From positions 422,564-486,563 of the forward strand of contig JACJYT010000002.1 in NCBI GenBank assembly GCA_020635975.1: 64,000 nucleotides of DNA, given 5' to 3'. The position numbers and the translations under genes were made by a program. The DNA is from Chitinophagales bacterium. GTDB taxonomy: Bacteria > Bacteroidota > Bacteroidia > Chitinophagales > UBA8649. Below, piece after piece: positions 34,505 to 44,009 of this stretch; within the stretch, counting starts at the first letter, position 1; each line of letters opens with the position of its first letter. Under the pieces are notes generated by a model. The model had not been told where the DNA came from. It made no database searches and saw only the letters and a list, made by a program, of their open reading frames with translations.

Positions 34505-37500
34505 ATGAAAGGAATTAATTTTTATAAGAAGCTTAATAATATTACGGGGTGGTTCATGTTTGCAATCGCCTTATTGGTTTATACTTTAACCATGGAAAAA
34601 TCGGGAAGCTTTTGGGATTGTGGCGAATTCGTTCCGGTTGCTTCTAAACTTCAAATTGCGCACCCTCCAGGAGCTCCTTTTTTTAGTTTGATCGGTAGAA
34701 TTTTTAGCCTAGTAGCAAAAGATGGAACGGGCCAAGTTGCCATTATGATAAATTTTGTTTCTGCATTATCTACTGCTTTCGTGTCGCTTTTTTGCTTTTG
34801 GATAATTACTGCAATTGGTAAAAAGATATTAATTAAAACGGAAGAGGATTATAGCTCTGCTAACATATTCGCCCTAATGGGTTCTGGCTTGGTTGGTGCC
34901 TTGGCTTCTACATTTGCTGATTCTATTTGGTTTTCAGCAGTAGAAGGTGAGGTATATGCGCTCTCTATTTTCTTTATGACCTTTGTTGTGTGGGCAGCGA
35001 TTAAATGGGAAGAAGACGAAAGTGAAAGAGCAGATCGTTGGCTCGTTCTTATTGCTTTTATGATTGGATTATCCACTGGTGTTCACCTACTAAGTTTGTT
35101 GGCTTTGCCATTTATTGGGATTATCATTTTCTACAAAAAGTTTAAATTTTCTTGGCCCTGGTTACTATTTGCCTTCGGTATTTCTTTTGTTCTAGTAATC
35201 TTTGTAATGGAAGGTGTTATAGTGGGTATTCCTGCTATTTTAGCTCAATTCGAATTATTCTTTGTTAACAGTCTAGGTTGGGGTTTCAACTCTGGTGTAT
35301 TCTTTGGCATATTTTTCATCTTAGCCATCATGGTGGCTTTAATCTATTTTGCCCACAAGAGCAACAAGTATTACCTAAATCTTGCTTTGGTTAGTTTCTT
35401 CGTACTTCTAATTGGTTACTCGTCTTATATGGTGGTTCCAATTAGAGCATTGGCAAATCCGCCAATTAATATGAATAAACCTACGGATGTTTTCTCCATG
35501 CTTTCCTATCTCAAAAGAGAGCAATACGGTTCTAGACCCTTATTGAGTGGTCCGGATTATACTGCAGAGATGGCTATGGTTGCTAATGGTGGTGATATCG
35601 CCTCGGTAAAAGAAGGTAGAACTTTGTGGTTGAAAGATGAAAAATCGGGCAAATATGTAGATGGCGGTAAAAAACAGGATTATGTTTATACCAAAGATTC
35701 ACAAATGTTTTTCCCAAGATTGGGTATCGTAGGAGATAATAGTAAAACTGCGGCATACAGAGCTTGGCTCAATCCACCTTATGGGGTATATGATAGAGAA
35801 AATAGAAAGATAGTTACTCAGTTCGGTCCCGATGAATTACAAATTGCAGAACAATATGTAAAACAGCTTAACAGTGAGAATCAAAGTGGCTTTGGTGCTA
35901 GACGTTATAAGGTGAAAGACATTCTAACTATGAAAGATAATTTGCGTTTCTTCTTTCAATATCAATTAGGCTATATGTACATGCGCTACTTCATGTGGAA
36001 TTTTAGTGGTCGACAAAATGATATTCAAGGTACTTATGCAAATTCTGATGGGGGATGGATAGTTGGTATTGATGCAGTGGATGATTTTATTGGTACACTT
36101 TGGGGCAATCCAGAATGGCGTCAAAGTGATCTGTCGCCGGTTCGTGCGGCAAATTATGCAAATAACAGATTCTATGGAATTCCATTTATTCTTGGTTTAA
36201 TAGGTTTAGTTTTTGTTTTTAAGAATGATTGGAAAAAAGGAATAGCTATAGGCGTTCTCTTTTTTACTACAGGTTTGATTTTCAACATTTATGGTAATCA
36301 CCCTCCTATTGAGCCAAGAGAAAGAGATTATGTAATTGCAGGTTCCTTGTTTGCTTATTCTTTCTTTATTGGTTTGTCGGTTTTGGCTATGTATAGAGCT
36401 TTAAAATCTAAAATTCCTGCTCAAATTTCTCTAGGTCTTGCATTTAGCCTTGCCATTGTTGGCCCACTTTTAATGGGATTCGATGGTTGGGATGACCACA
36501 ACAGAAGTGGAAGAACTACTGCCTTCGATTTTGCAAGCAACTATTTAGAATCTTGTGAGCCAAATGCCATTATCTTCACACAAGGCGATAACGATACCTA
36601 CCCACTTTGGTATGCCCAAGAGGTAGAAGGGGTAAGAACGGATATTCGTGTGGTGAATTTAAGTTTACTTGGTGTAGATTGGTATATCAATCAATTACGT
36701 TACAAGATGAACGACGCAGAACCAATAAAGTTGAGCTTTACTCCAGATATGCTTAGTGGCGGAAAAAGAGATGTGGTGCAGTACGTTCAAAATCCTAAAT
36801 TAGATCCGGCAAAGTATTACGATGCGCAGCAAATTATGCAGTTTATTGCCAAGGATGATCCTCAGTTTGAAGCGATGTATAAAGTTGCTTATTACTTACC
36901 AAGTAAAAAACTAAGTTTCCCTATTGATAAGTCTAAAGCGCAAGCGGTTAATTTAGTAGAAGCCAATGATAGCACTTCTTTGGATGCTATTAATTTGGAT
37001 CTAACAAAAACTAGCTTATATAAGTACGACCTATTAACCCTAGATATTGTGGCTAATAATATCAATGAAAGACCAATATACTTTGCGGTGTCGGTAAGTC
37101 CGAGTTCTTTTATGGGCTTCGATAAGTATTTTGAGCAAGAAGGGCTCACCTATAGAATCGTACCTAGATACAATGTAACGGGACAAGCAACAGCCTGCCC
37201 AGTTAATGCGGATGAAATGTATGATAATATCATGAATAAGTTCAAATGGGGACAATTGGATGTTAATTCAAATGCCTATGTAGATGAGAATATCGGAAGA
37301 ATGACCTTGAACTTAGTAAATAATTTTGTTCGCTTAGGGGAGCAATTGGTAAATGAGGGGGAAATGGAAAAGGCCGTCGAAGTTATGGATAAATGCTTAG
37401 TTGCACTCCCTGTAGAGAAGGTTCCATATAATTTCTTTCATTCGGAAATACCAGGAATTTACTTAGCAGCAGGAAACAAAGAAAAAGCTAAAGATTTGGC

Positions 37501-37765
37501 TGCAAAAATCGTGGAAGCAACTAAATTAGAATTAGATTATTTTGTCCTAGTTTATAATGACAAAATAGATAGAGTAAAGCGCTCTAATCCGGCTCTTTTG
37601 GATCAATATAAGGCAGGGGCCTTTACACAAGATAGAGATGTAATGGAGCAATTGTATTTGTTGCAACAAATAGCTGCTTCCTTTAAAAAAGATGGAGATG
37701 CCGCTTTTGCTGAAGAAGTGGAAAAGTTATTAACGGAATATACCGCCAAATTAAGAGCAGTTTAA
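34505..37765 (+). CDS. DUF2723 membrane glycosyltransferase-like protein
   Basis: 1086 aa. Starts with the DUF2723 signature (about 14-60: TLEKSGSFWDCGEF-type block ending QIAHPPGAPFF), where the acidic Asp-Cys-Gly-Glu loop after the first membrane segment resembles the catalytic loop of GT-C enzymes (PMT/O-mannosyltransferase fold). About 12 membrane segments fill residues 12-330 and 555-660; a long soluble C-terminal domain (about 670-1086) ends in TPR-like helices. Presumably transfers sugar from a lipid carrier to proteins or glycans on the periplasmic side; donor and acceptor unknown. A FkbM gene and a DUF3524 gene follow on the same strand. Confidence 0.85.
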   Translation: MKGINFYKKLNNITGWFMFAIALLVYTLTMEKSGSFWDCGEFVPVASKLQIAHPPGAPFFSLIGRIFSLVAKDGTGQVAIMINFVSALSTAFVSLFCFWIITAIGKKILIKTEEDYSSANIFALMGSGLVGALASTFADSIWFSAVEGEVYALSIFFMTFVVWAAIKWEEDESERADRWLVLIAFMIGLSTGVHLLSLLALPFIGIIIFYKKFKFSWPWLLFAFGISFVLVIFVMEGVIVGIPAILAQFELFFVNSLGWGFNSGVFFGIFFILAIMVALIYFAHKSNKYYLNLALVSFFVLLIGYSSYMVVPIRALANPPINMNKPTDVFSMLSYLKREQYGSRPLLSGPDYTAEMAMVANGGDIASVKEGRTLWLKDEKSGKYVDGGKKQDYVYTKDSQMFFPRLGIVGDNSKTAAYRAWLNPPYGVYDRENRKIVTQFGPDELQIAEQYVKQLNSENQSGFGARRYKVKDILTMKDNLRFFFQYQLGYMYMRYFMWNFSGRQNDIQGTYANSDGGWIVGIDAVDDFIGTLWGNPEWRQSDLSPVRAANYANNRFYGIPFILGLIGLVFVFKNDWKKGIAIGVLFFTTGLIFNIYGNHPPIEPRERDYVIAGSLFAYSFFIGLSVLAMYRALKSKIPAQISLGLAFSLAIVGPLLMGFDGWDDHNRSGRTTAFDFASNYLESCEPNAIIFTQGDNDTYPLWYAQEVEGVRTDIRVVNLSLLGVDWYINQLRYKMNDAEPIKLSFTPDMLSGGKRDVVQYVQNPKLDPAKYYDAQQIMQFIAKDDPQFEAMYKVAYYLPSKKLSFPIDKSKAQAVNLVEANDSTSLDAINLDLTKTSLYKYDLLTLDIVANNINERPIYFAVSVSPSSFMGFDKYFEQEGLTYRIVPRYNVTGQATACPVNADEMYDNIMNKFKWGQLDVNSNAYVDENIGRMTLNLVNNFVRLGEQLVNEGEMEKAVEVMDKCLVALPVEKVPYNFFHSEIPGIYLAAGNKEKAKDLAAKIVEATKLELDYFVLVYNDKIDRVKRSNPALLDQYKAGAFTQDRDVMEQLYLLQQIAASFKKDGDAAFAEEVEKLLTEYTAKLRAV

Positions 37766-37789
37766 GCGAAGGCTACAAAAAAATAGTAG

Positions 37790-38548
37790 ATGAAGAATAT
37801 ATTGAGATATGTTTTGCGAAAGTTGGGTTTATATGCCTTTGCTATAACGGTTGAGAACAAACTGATTACCATTTTCAAAGAAAAGGACCGAATGAAAATG
37901 TATGAGGCTTTTATTAAGCCAGGAAGCTTGGTTTTCGACGTAGGGGCCAACGAAGGAAATAGAACCGATATCTTTCTCAAACTTGGAGCTAAAGTGGTAG
38001 CAGTCGAACCACAAATGGAGTGTATTCAGAAATTAGAAGCCAAGTTTGGAAACAAAATCGATTTAATAAAAAAAGGCTTGGATGAGAAAGAAGGGAAAAA
38101 GCTTCTCTATAAAAGTGATACTAGTTTGATTTCTTCTTTTAATAAAGATTATATCGACTCGGTAAAAGATGATCGATTCAAAGGAGCCAATTGGACGCCC
38201 GCTGGAGAATTGGAAATGACAACTTTGGATGCTTTGATTGATCGTTTTGGAGTTCCAGATTTCTGCAAAATTGATGTAGAGGGCTTTGAACAAGAAGTGC
38301 TTAAAGGCTTGTCGAGACCCTTGAAAGCCTTGAGCTATGAGTTTGTGGTACCAGAAAATTTAGCGAATGCTATCCAATGTTTGAACTTGCTTATGCAACA
38401 AGGGGCAATTGAATGTAATTTCTCTTATGGCGAATCTATGGATCTAGTTTTAGATAAGTGGAAGTCGGGAGAAGAAATGCTTAGCTATATTCAAACGAAA
38501 GAATTTGAGTCTTTTTCTTACGGCGATATTTACGTTCGATTTATGTAG
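37790..38548 (+). CDS. FkbM family methyltransferase
   Basis: 252 aa. SAM-dependent fold of the FkbM family: motif I VFDVGANEGNRTDIFL (about 47-62), AKVVAVEPQ (about 67-75), and the diagnostic CKIDVEGFEQEVLKGL (about 162-177). Family members O-methylate sugars or polyketides; the substrate here is unknown but the neighbouring glycosyltransferases make a glycan plausible. It starts 24 nt after the DUF2723 gene. Confidence 0.87.
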   Translation: MKNILRYVLRKLGLYAFAITVENKLITIFKEKDRMKMYEAFIKPGSLVFDVGANEGNRTDIFLKLGAKVVAVEPQMECIQKLEAKFGNKIDLIKKGLDEKEGKKLLYKSDTSLISSFNKDYIDSVKDDRFKGANWTPAGELEMTTLDALIDRFGVPDFCKIDVEGFEQEVLKGLSRPLKALSYEFVVPENLANAIQCLNLLMQQGAIECNFSYGESMDLVLDKWKSGEEMLSYIQTKEFESFSYGDIYVRFM

Positions 38549-38598
38549 CTCTATAATCTGGCTAAGTTTAGAACTGTAATCTTAACTAGTATATTCTT

Positions 38599-39708
38599 AT
38601 GAAAATCGTCTTATTAGAAAGTTTTTATGGCGGATCTCATGAGCAATGGGCTAGGGCGCTTCAAGCTTATAGTAAGCATGAAATTATAATTTTATCTCTT
38701 CCCGATAAGCATTGGAAATGGCGAATGCACGGAGGGGCTATTAGTCTAGCTAAAAAATTTTTAGAGCAAAATTTAGAGGCCGACTTAATACTTGCGAGTG
38801 ATATGCTCGATTTGAACCTCTTTCTTTCCCTTACCAGATCGAAAAGTGCTAGCATTAAAACAGCTATTTACTTTCATGAAAACCAACTGACTTATCCTTG
38901 GTCGCCAAACGATGAGGACACCAAGTTGAAAAGAGATATGCATTATGCATTTATAAATGTAAGTTCTGCTTTGAGTGCGGATAAATTATTTTTCAATTCT
39001 GCTTACCACTTGAATTCCTTTTTAAATGAAGTGCCAAATTTTTTAAAGGTTTTTCCTGATTTTCAAGAATTGTGGATAGAAGATGAACTCAAAAAGAAGT
39101 CGGAAGTTTTATATTTAAATTTGGATTTAAACGAACTAATTCAAGCTAAACCTGAGCAAAGGATTTTTCATCACAGAGCGGTTCTCCTTTGGAATCATCG
39201 TTGGGAATATGATAAGAACCCGGAAGCTTTTTTTCAGGCTTTGTTCGAACTTCAGAATAGAGGAGTAGATTTTAAGTTAATTGTATTAGGTGAAGAGAGA
39301 AAATATTCTCCCCAAATATTTACAGAAGCCAAGCTAAAGCTTGCAGATAAAATTTTACATTGGGGCTTTGTAAATTCTCGACAAGAATATGCTGAGCTGT
39401 TGTGGCAAGCAGATATTCTCCCCGTTTGTTCTATTCAAGATTTCTTTGGAGCAAGCGTAGTGGAAGCTATGGCATGTAATGTTTTTCCTTTGCTTCCTCA
39501 TCGTTTAGCTTACCCCGAACATCTTCCCGCCGCCTATAACGAAACTTTTTTATATAATAACATGGAGGATTTGGTAAATAGATTGCAAAGACTCATATTT
39601 GATGTAAGTGTGTTGCGTAAGCAGGACATTCAAAAATGGGTTATGAAATATAATTGGGAACAAGGTATAGAGGCTTATGATTTAGCTTTTGATAAGATCT
39701 TAAGGTAG
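38599..39708 (+). CDS. DUF3524 glycosyltransferase, queuosine-tRNA mannosyltransferase-like
   Basis: 369 aa. The N-terminal half is the DUF3524 domain with its signature MKIVLLESFYGGSHEQWA (1-18), LPDKHWKWRMHGGA (about 35-48), ASDMLDLN, and YFHENQLTYPW (about 94-104); the second half is a GT4-type glycosyltransferase C-terminal domain (WGFVNSRQEYAELLWQADIL then FGASVVEAMAC, about 253-298). The animal member GTDC1/QTMAN adds mannose to queuosine in tRNA-Asp. Bacterial members are poorly characterised, so the substrate could be queuosine-tRNA or something else. It ends 1 nt before ppk1. Confidence 0.8.
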   Translation: MKIVLLESFYGGSHEQWARALQAYSKHEIIILSLPDKHWKWRMHGGAISLAKKFLEQNLEADLILASDMLDLNLFLSLTRSKSASIKTAIYFHENQLTYPWSPNDEDTKLKRDMHYAFINVSSALSADKLFFNSAYHLNSFLNEVPNFLKVFPDFQELWIEDELKKKSEVLYLNLDLNELIQAKPEQRIFHHRAVLLWNHRWEYDKNPEAFFQALFELQNRGVDFKLIVLGEERKYSPQIFTEAKLKLADKILHWGFVNSRQEYAELLWQADILPVCSIQDFFGASVVEAMACNVFPLLPHRLAYPEHLPAAYNETFLYNNMEDLVNRLQRLIFDVSVLRKQDIQKWVMKYNWEQGIEAYDLAFDKILR

Positions 39709-39709
39709 A

Positions 39710-41764
39710 ATGGAAAAGAAATATATTAATAGAGAAATAAGCTGGTTGAGTTTTAACAATAGGGTATTGCAAGAGGCCTCAGATAAGCAAGTGCCTTTAG
39801 TAGAACGCTTGCGATTTTTAGGAATTTACTCTAACAATATGGATGAATTCTTTAAGGTTAGAGTAGCTACCATTAGAAGGATGGTTGGGGTTGGAAAGTC
39901 TGCAACTACTGCGCTAAATTTTAAACCAAAACAACTCCTAAAAGAGATAGCCCTTTTGGTTAAAAAACAGAATAAGCGATTTGCCGAAATTTACCAGAGT
40001 ATTCTAAAGGAGTTAGAAAAAGAGCACATTTATATCCTCGATGAAAAGCAAATGAATCCAGAACAAGTGAAGTTTGCCACGAAGTATTTCAAGCTAGAAC
40101 TGCGCCCGAAGCTAGTTCCAATCATGCTCAATTACATTCAAGATTTCCCTCGATTGAAAGAACAAGCTATTTATTTAGCCGTAAAAATAAACATACAAAA
40201 CCAGGAGGATGCCCTCTATGCATTAATAGAAATTCCTTCAACTACCAATAGGTTTGTAGAGTTGCCCAGTGAAGGCGAAAAACGCTTTTTAATGATAGCA
40301 GATGATGTTATTCGCTATAATTTACATACTATTTTCCAACAGTTTGATGTACTTTCTTTGGATGCCTTTTGTATTAAATTGACAAGAGATGCAGAATTGG
40401 ATTTGGATATAGATATTTCAAAAAGCCTTATTGAAAAAATAGAACAAAGTGTTGAGGCAAGAAAGAAGGGCGCTCCAGTGCGCTTTGTATACGATCAACA
40501 TATCGATGAAAATTTACTGAGCTTTTTAATTCATAAGCTCCAAATGCAGGATAATGAAAATAAGATAGCAGGGGGGCGTTACCACAATTTTAGGGACTTT
40601 ATGGGCTTTCCAGATTTTGGCTTGAAGAAATTAGTTTATCCTGCAGTGCCCGCTCTTACTTTTCCTAAGTTTGAAAAAGCCAGAACTCTTTTTGAACTCC
40701 TGGACAAAGAAGATGTGCTTTTGCATTATCCTTATCAAAGTTTCTCTTACCTAATCGACTTTATTCGAGAGGCAGCTATTGATCCGCAGGTTACCACTAT
40801 CAAAATGACTTTGTATAGGGTGGCTCACAATAGTATGGTTGCCAACTCTTTGATTAATGCAGCGAAAAACGGAAAGAAAGTAGTTGCCGTAGTAGAGTTG
40901 CAAGCGCGCTTTGACGAAGAATCAAATATTTATTGGGCAAAAAAAATGCAAGAGGAAGGAGTTACGGTAATCTATGGGGTGCCTGGCTTAAAAGTTCATT
41001 CTAAATTGTGTTTAATTACCAGAATAAAAGAGGGTAAGCGAGTACGCTATGCCAATTTTAGTACAGGAAACTTTAATGAAAAAACAAGCAAAGTTTATTC
41101 AGATACGGCCTTGTTTACTTCGGATGAGCGCTTAACTTATGAAGCGAATAAGGTCTTTCAGTTCTTTCAGAATAATTACAAGGTCTATAACTTCAAGCAT
41201 CTAATCGTTGCTCCTAATCAAAGTCGTAGTCGGTTTTATGAATTGATTGAACAAGAAGTGGCCTTTGCCAAATTAGGAAAACCAGCTTCTATTTTTGCCA
41301 AGATGAACAGCTTGGTCGATCCAGAAATGATAGATCATTTATATCAAGCAGCTGAAAAAGGAGTTAAAATCCGTCTTATTATTCGTGGGGTATGTGCCTT
41401 AATCCCAGAATTAGAGCACTTAAAAGGGAATATAGAAATTATAAGTATTTTAGATAAATACTTGGAGCATAGTAGAGTGTTTATTTTCAATAATGATGGT
41501 AAAAAGAAATTTTATCTTTCCTCTTCCGATTGGATGCAAAGAAATTTAGATTTTCGAGTAGAAGTGAGTTTTCCTATCTTTAGTAAAAACTTGCAAAAGG
41601 AATTGTCTTTCTTTATGGAAAATCAATGGAAAGATAATGTGAAGTCAAGGATAATAGATGGTTCTTATAAAAATTCCTTCAAAGGCTTAGCTGGAGAGCC
41701 GAATCGATCCCAGATAAGTTTTTATGAATATTTGAAGGATAAATATAGTACGGATGAAAATTAA
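39710..41764 (+). CDS. ppk1: Polyphosphate kinase 1
   Basis: Reversibly makes polyphosphate from ATP. 684 aa, normal length. N domain (about 1-105), head domain (about 110-305), and two phospholipase D-like catalytic domains. The autophosphorylated His is His430 in GLKVHSKLCLI; the second catalytic His is in KYLEHSRVFIF (about 583-593). ATP-contacting YANFSTGNFNEKTSK follows at about 443. It overlaps ppx by 11 nt at its 3' end, so kinase and phosphatase are translationally coupled. Confidence 0.97.
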   Translation: MEKKYINREISWLSFNNRVLQEASDKQVPLVERLRFLGIYSNNMDEFFKVRVATIRRMVGVGKSATTALNFKPKQLLKEIALLVKKQNKRFAEIYQSILKELEKEHIYILDEKQMNPEQVKFATKYFKLELRPKLVPIMLNYIQDFPRLKEQAIYLAVKINIQNQEDALYALIEIPSTTNRFVELPSEGEKRFLMIADDVIRYNLHTIFQQFDVLSLDAFCIKLTRDAELDLDIDISKSLIEKIEQSVEARKKGAPVRFVYDQHIDENLLSFLIHKLQMQDNENKIAGGRYHNFRDFMGFPDFGLKKLVYPAVPALTFPKFEKARTLFELLDKEDVLLHYPYQSFSYLIDFIREAAIDPQVTTIKMTLYRVAHNSMVANSLINAAKNGKKVVAVVELQARFDEESNIYWAKKMQEEGVTVIYGVPGLKVHSKLCLITRIKEGKRVRYANFSTGNFNEKTSKVYSDTALFTSDERLTYEANKVFQFFQNNYKVYNFKHLIVAPNQSRSRFYELIEQEVAFAKLGKPASIFAKMNSLVDPEMIDHLYQAAEKGVKIRLIIRGVCALIPELEHLKGNIEIISILDKYLEHSRVFIFNNDGKKKFYLSSSDWMQRNLDFRVEVSFPIFSKNLQKELSFFMENQWKDNVKSRIIDGSYKNSFKGLAGEPNRSQISFYEYLKDKYSTDEN

Positions 41765-42623
41765 GAAAATTGCTGCAATTGATATAGGTTCCAACGCTAT
41801 GCGTTTACTTATCAATAACGTTATAGAATACCAAGGTATTAAGCATTTTAAAAAGGTAGATATCGTTCGTGTACCCATTCGTTTAGGAACCGAAGCCTTT
41901 AAGGAGAAGCTAATTTCTGTACATACAGAAAATCGTTTATTGGAGGCTATGAGTGCCTACAAGAATCTAATGGCCGCTCACGAAATAGTAGCTTATAGAG
42001 GTTGCGCAACAAGTGCGATGCGCGAGGCACAAAATGGGATTGAAATCATTCAAAAAATCAAAGAAGCAACAGGTCTAGATATCGAAATTATAGATGGCAA
42101 AGAAGAAGCGGAAATAATTTATGCAAATCATATCGAAAAATTAATCGATGATAAGAAGGCTTATTTATATGTAGATGTAGGAGGAGGTAGTACAGAAATC
42201 ACCTACTTTAATCAAGGTAGAATGGTGGATTCGAAATCTTTTAGAATTGGTACGATTCGAATTCTTAATGATATGGTAAGCACCCCCATGTGGGAGGAGA
42301 TGCATACTTGGTTAGAGGAAGTGGTAGATGGCAACGCAGTGGATTTAATTGGGTCAGGAGGAAATATTAACAAGGTGTTTAAGATATCAAGAAAAGATCC
42401 AAGCAAGCCTTTAAGCTATGATTATTTAAAAACCTTTTATAAGAATTTAAAGCTCTATACCTACGAGGAAAGAATCATACAGTTGGATTTAAATCCAGAT
42501 AGGGCGGATGTTATCATCCCTGCAATGGAAATTTATACTACGGTAATGCGTTGGACAAAAGCCAATCATATCTATGTGCCGAAGATTGGTTTGGCAGATG
42601 GTATCATTAAACAATTGGGTTAA
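41754..42623 (+). CDS. ppx: Exopolyphosphatase / Ppx-GppA family phosphatase
   Basis: 289 aa, shorter than E. coli Ppx because only the two actin-like (ASKHA) domains are present. Phosphate loops are AAIDIGSNAMRLLI (about 7-20) and YVDVGGGSTEITYF (about 140-153), with the catalytic Glu near 117-120 (KEEAEII). Hydrolyses terminal phosphates of polyphosphate or pppGpp. Its ATG lies inside the last codons of ppk1. Confidence 0.92.
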   Translation: MKIKKIAAIDIGSNAMRLLINNVIEYQGIKHFKKVDIVRVPIRLGTEAFKEKLISVHTENRLLEAMSAYKNLMAAHEIVAYRGCATSAMREAQNGIEIIQKIKEATGLDIEIIDGKEEAEIIYANHIEKLIDDKKAYLYVDVGGGSTEITYFNQGRMVDSKSFRIGTIRILNDMVSTPMWEEMHTWLEEVVDGNAVDLIGSGGNINKVFKISRKDPSKPLSYDYLKTFYKNLKLYTYEERIIQLDLNPDRADVIIPAMEIYTTVMRWTKANHIYVPKIGLADGIIKQLG

Positions 42624-42676
42624 AGGATATTTCCTTTTCCTTGCTTTAGTTAAAATGTCTTTTCTTTGCACTTGTA

Positions 42677-43699
42677 ATGAATTGGACAGATATTCTTGTT
42701 TTTTTAGGAAAGCTTAATCTTAGGAAGTCTTGGAATGCGTTTCAAGTAATAAGTTCATTTTATTTGAGTTCGATTTTAAAGAAGCCCTTGCAATGGGGTT
42801 TGCCTTTTAATATTTCTATAGAACCAACCACCCAATGTAATTTGGGCTGTCCGGAATGTCCTAGTGGACTTAAATCCTTCACTAGAGATACGGGCAATTT
42901 GGAAATAGATTTCTATCATAAGTTTTTGGAAGAGAATTATAAGCATTTGATTTACTTGTATTTTTACTTTCAGGGAGAGCCCTATTTACATCCTAAATTT
43001 TTAGAATTGGTAAAAGCGGCAAGCGCCAAAAATATCTATACGGTTACTTCAACTAATGCCCATTTTTTAAGTCCACGCAAGGCAGAGGAAACCGTTTTAA
43101 GTGGTTTAGATCGAATCTTAATTTCGATAGACGGCACTACTCAAGAAAGCTACGAAAGCTATAGAATTGGCGGTAAATTATCGAAGGTAATAGAAGGTAC
43201 AAAGAACTTAGTTGCAGCCAAGAAGCGACTAAAAAGTAAAACTCCACATATAATAATTCAATTCTTAGTGGTAAAACCGAATGAACACCAGATCCCCGAA
43301 ATATTAGCCTTGGGCAAGGAATTAGAAGTGGATGAAGTGAAGCTAAAAACAGCTCAAATATACGATTACCAAGGTGGAAGTGAATTGATTCCAAGCCAAG
43401 AGCAATATTCGCGCTACAAACAAAATTTGGATGGGACCTACAGCATTAAGAATAAATTAGAAAACAAATGTTGGAAGCTCTGGCACAGCTGCGTGCTAAC
43501 CTGGGATGCCAATATTGTTCCTTGTTGTTTTGATAAAGATGCCAAATACGCCATGGGCAATTTGAAGGATAAGTCGTTTAAGGAAATTTGGAGGAATGAG
43601 GCTTATATTCGGTTTAGAAGCCAGTTGCTCACTAATAGAAAGAGCATCGATATTTGCACCAATTGCACAGAGGGTTTGAGCGTTTGGGCAGAGGAGTGA
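42677..43699 (+). CDS. Radical SAM/SPASM domain protein
   Basis: 340 aa. The radical SAM cluster motif CxxxCxxC is Cys54-Cys58-Cys61 in TTQCNLGCPECPSG. The C-terminal SPASM region carries extra cluster cysteines: CWKLWHSC (about 263-270), VPCCFD (about 280-285), and CTNC near 330-333. SPASM enzymes modify peptides, enzymes or sugars; no small precursor-peptide gene is visible next door, and the nearest downstream sequence is the repeat at 43.7 kb, so the substrate is unknown. It follows ppx by 53 nt; the upstream box (TTCTTTG) is only a partial promoter match. Confidence 0.85.
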   Translation: MNWTDILVFLGKLNLRKSWNAFQVISSFYLSSILKKPLQWGLPFNISIEPTTQCNLGCPECPSGLKSFTRDTGNLEIDFYHKFLEENYKHLIYLYFYFQGEPYLHPKFLELVKAASAKNIYTVTSTNAHFLSPRKAEETVLSGLDRILISIDGTTQESYESYRIGGKLSKVIEGTKNLVAAKKRLKSKTPHIIIQFLVVKPNEHQIPEILALGKELEVDEVKLKTAQIYDYQGGSELIPSQEQYSRYKQNLDGTYSIKNKLENKCWKLWHSCVLTWDANIVPCCFDKDAKYAMGNLKDKSFKEIWRNEAYIRFRSQLLTNRKSIDICTNCTEGLSVWAEE

Positions 43700-43700
43700 A

Positions 43701-43982
43701 AATTGAGATGTTAGATGTGAGAATTGAGATATGAGATATGAGAATTGAGATGTGAGAAGTGAGAATTGAGAAAGCCCCATCCCTAGCCCTTCCCCGCTAG
43801 AGAAGGGAACAAAGTATTAGTCAAAATTTAATCAGAGCCGAAATACCTAACAATATCGGCTCCCTCTCCGAGGAGAGGGTTGGGGTGAGGCCCTTAATAT
43901 AGAATTAAAAATTGAGATGTGAGAAGTGAGATGTGAGATGTGAGATGTGAGATATGAGATATGAGAATTGAGATGTGAGATT
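43701..43982. repeat. Composite repeat: heptad arrays around a palindromic core
   Basis: Fills the 310-nt gap after the radical SAM gene; no gene in it. Left flank (43701-43770) and right flank (43909-43982) are made of degenerate 7-nt units such as GAGATGT, GAGAATT and GAGATAT in the same orientation. The core has CCCCATCCCTAGCCCTTCCCC (43775-43795 region) facing GGGTTGGGGTGAGG (43877-43890), an inverted arrangement typical of REP-like elements, plus a 7-bp hairpin GAGCCGA/TCGGCTC (43835-43863). Confidence 0.75.
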
Positions 43983-44009
43983 TCTTTGTACTTAGTACTC
44001 CTTACTTCT

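Noticed and set aside
43701..43982. CRISPR array
   Set aside because: Units are only 7 nt and degenerate, with no unique spacers and no cas genes nearby.
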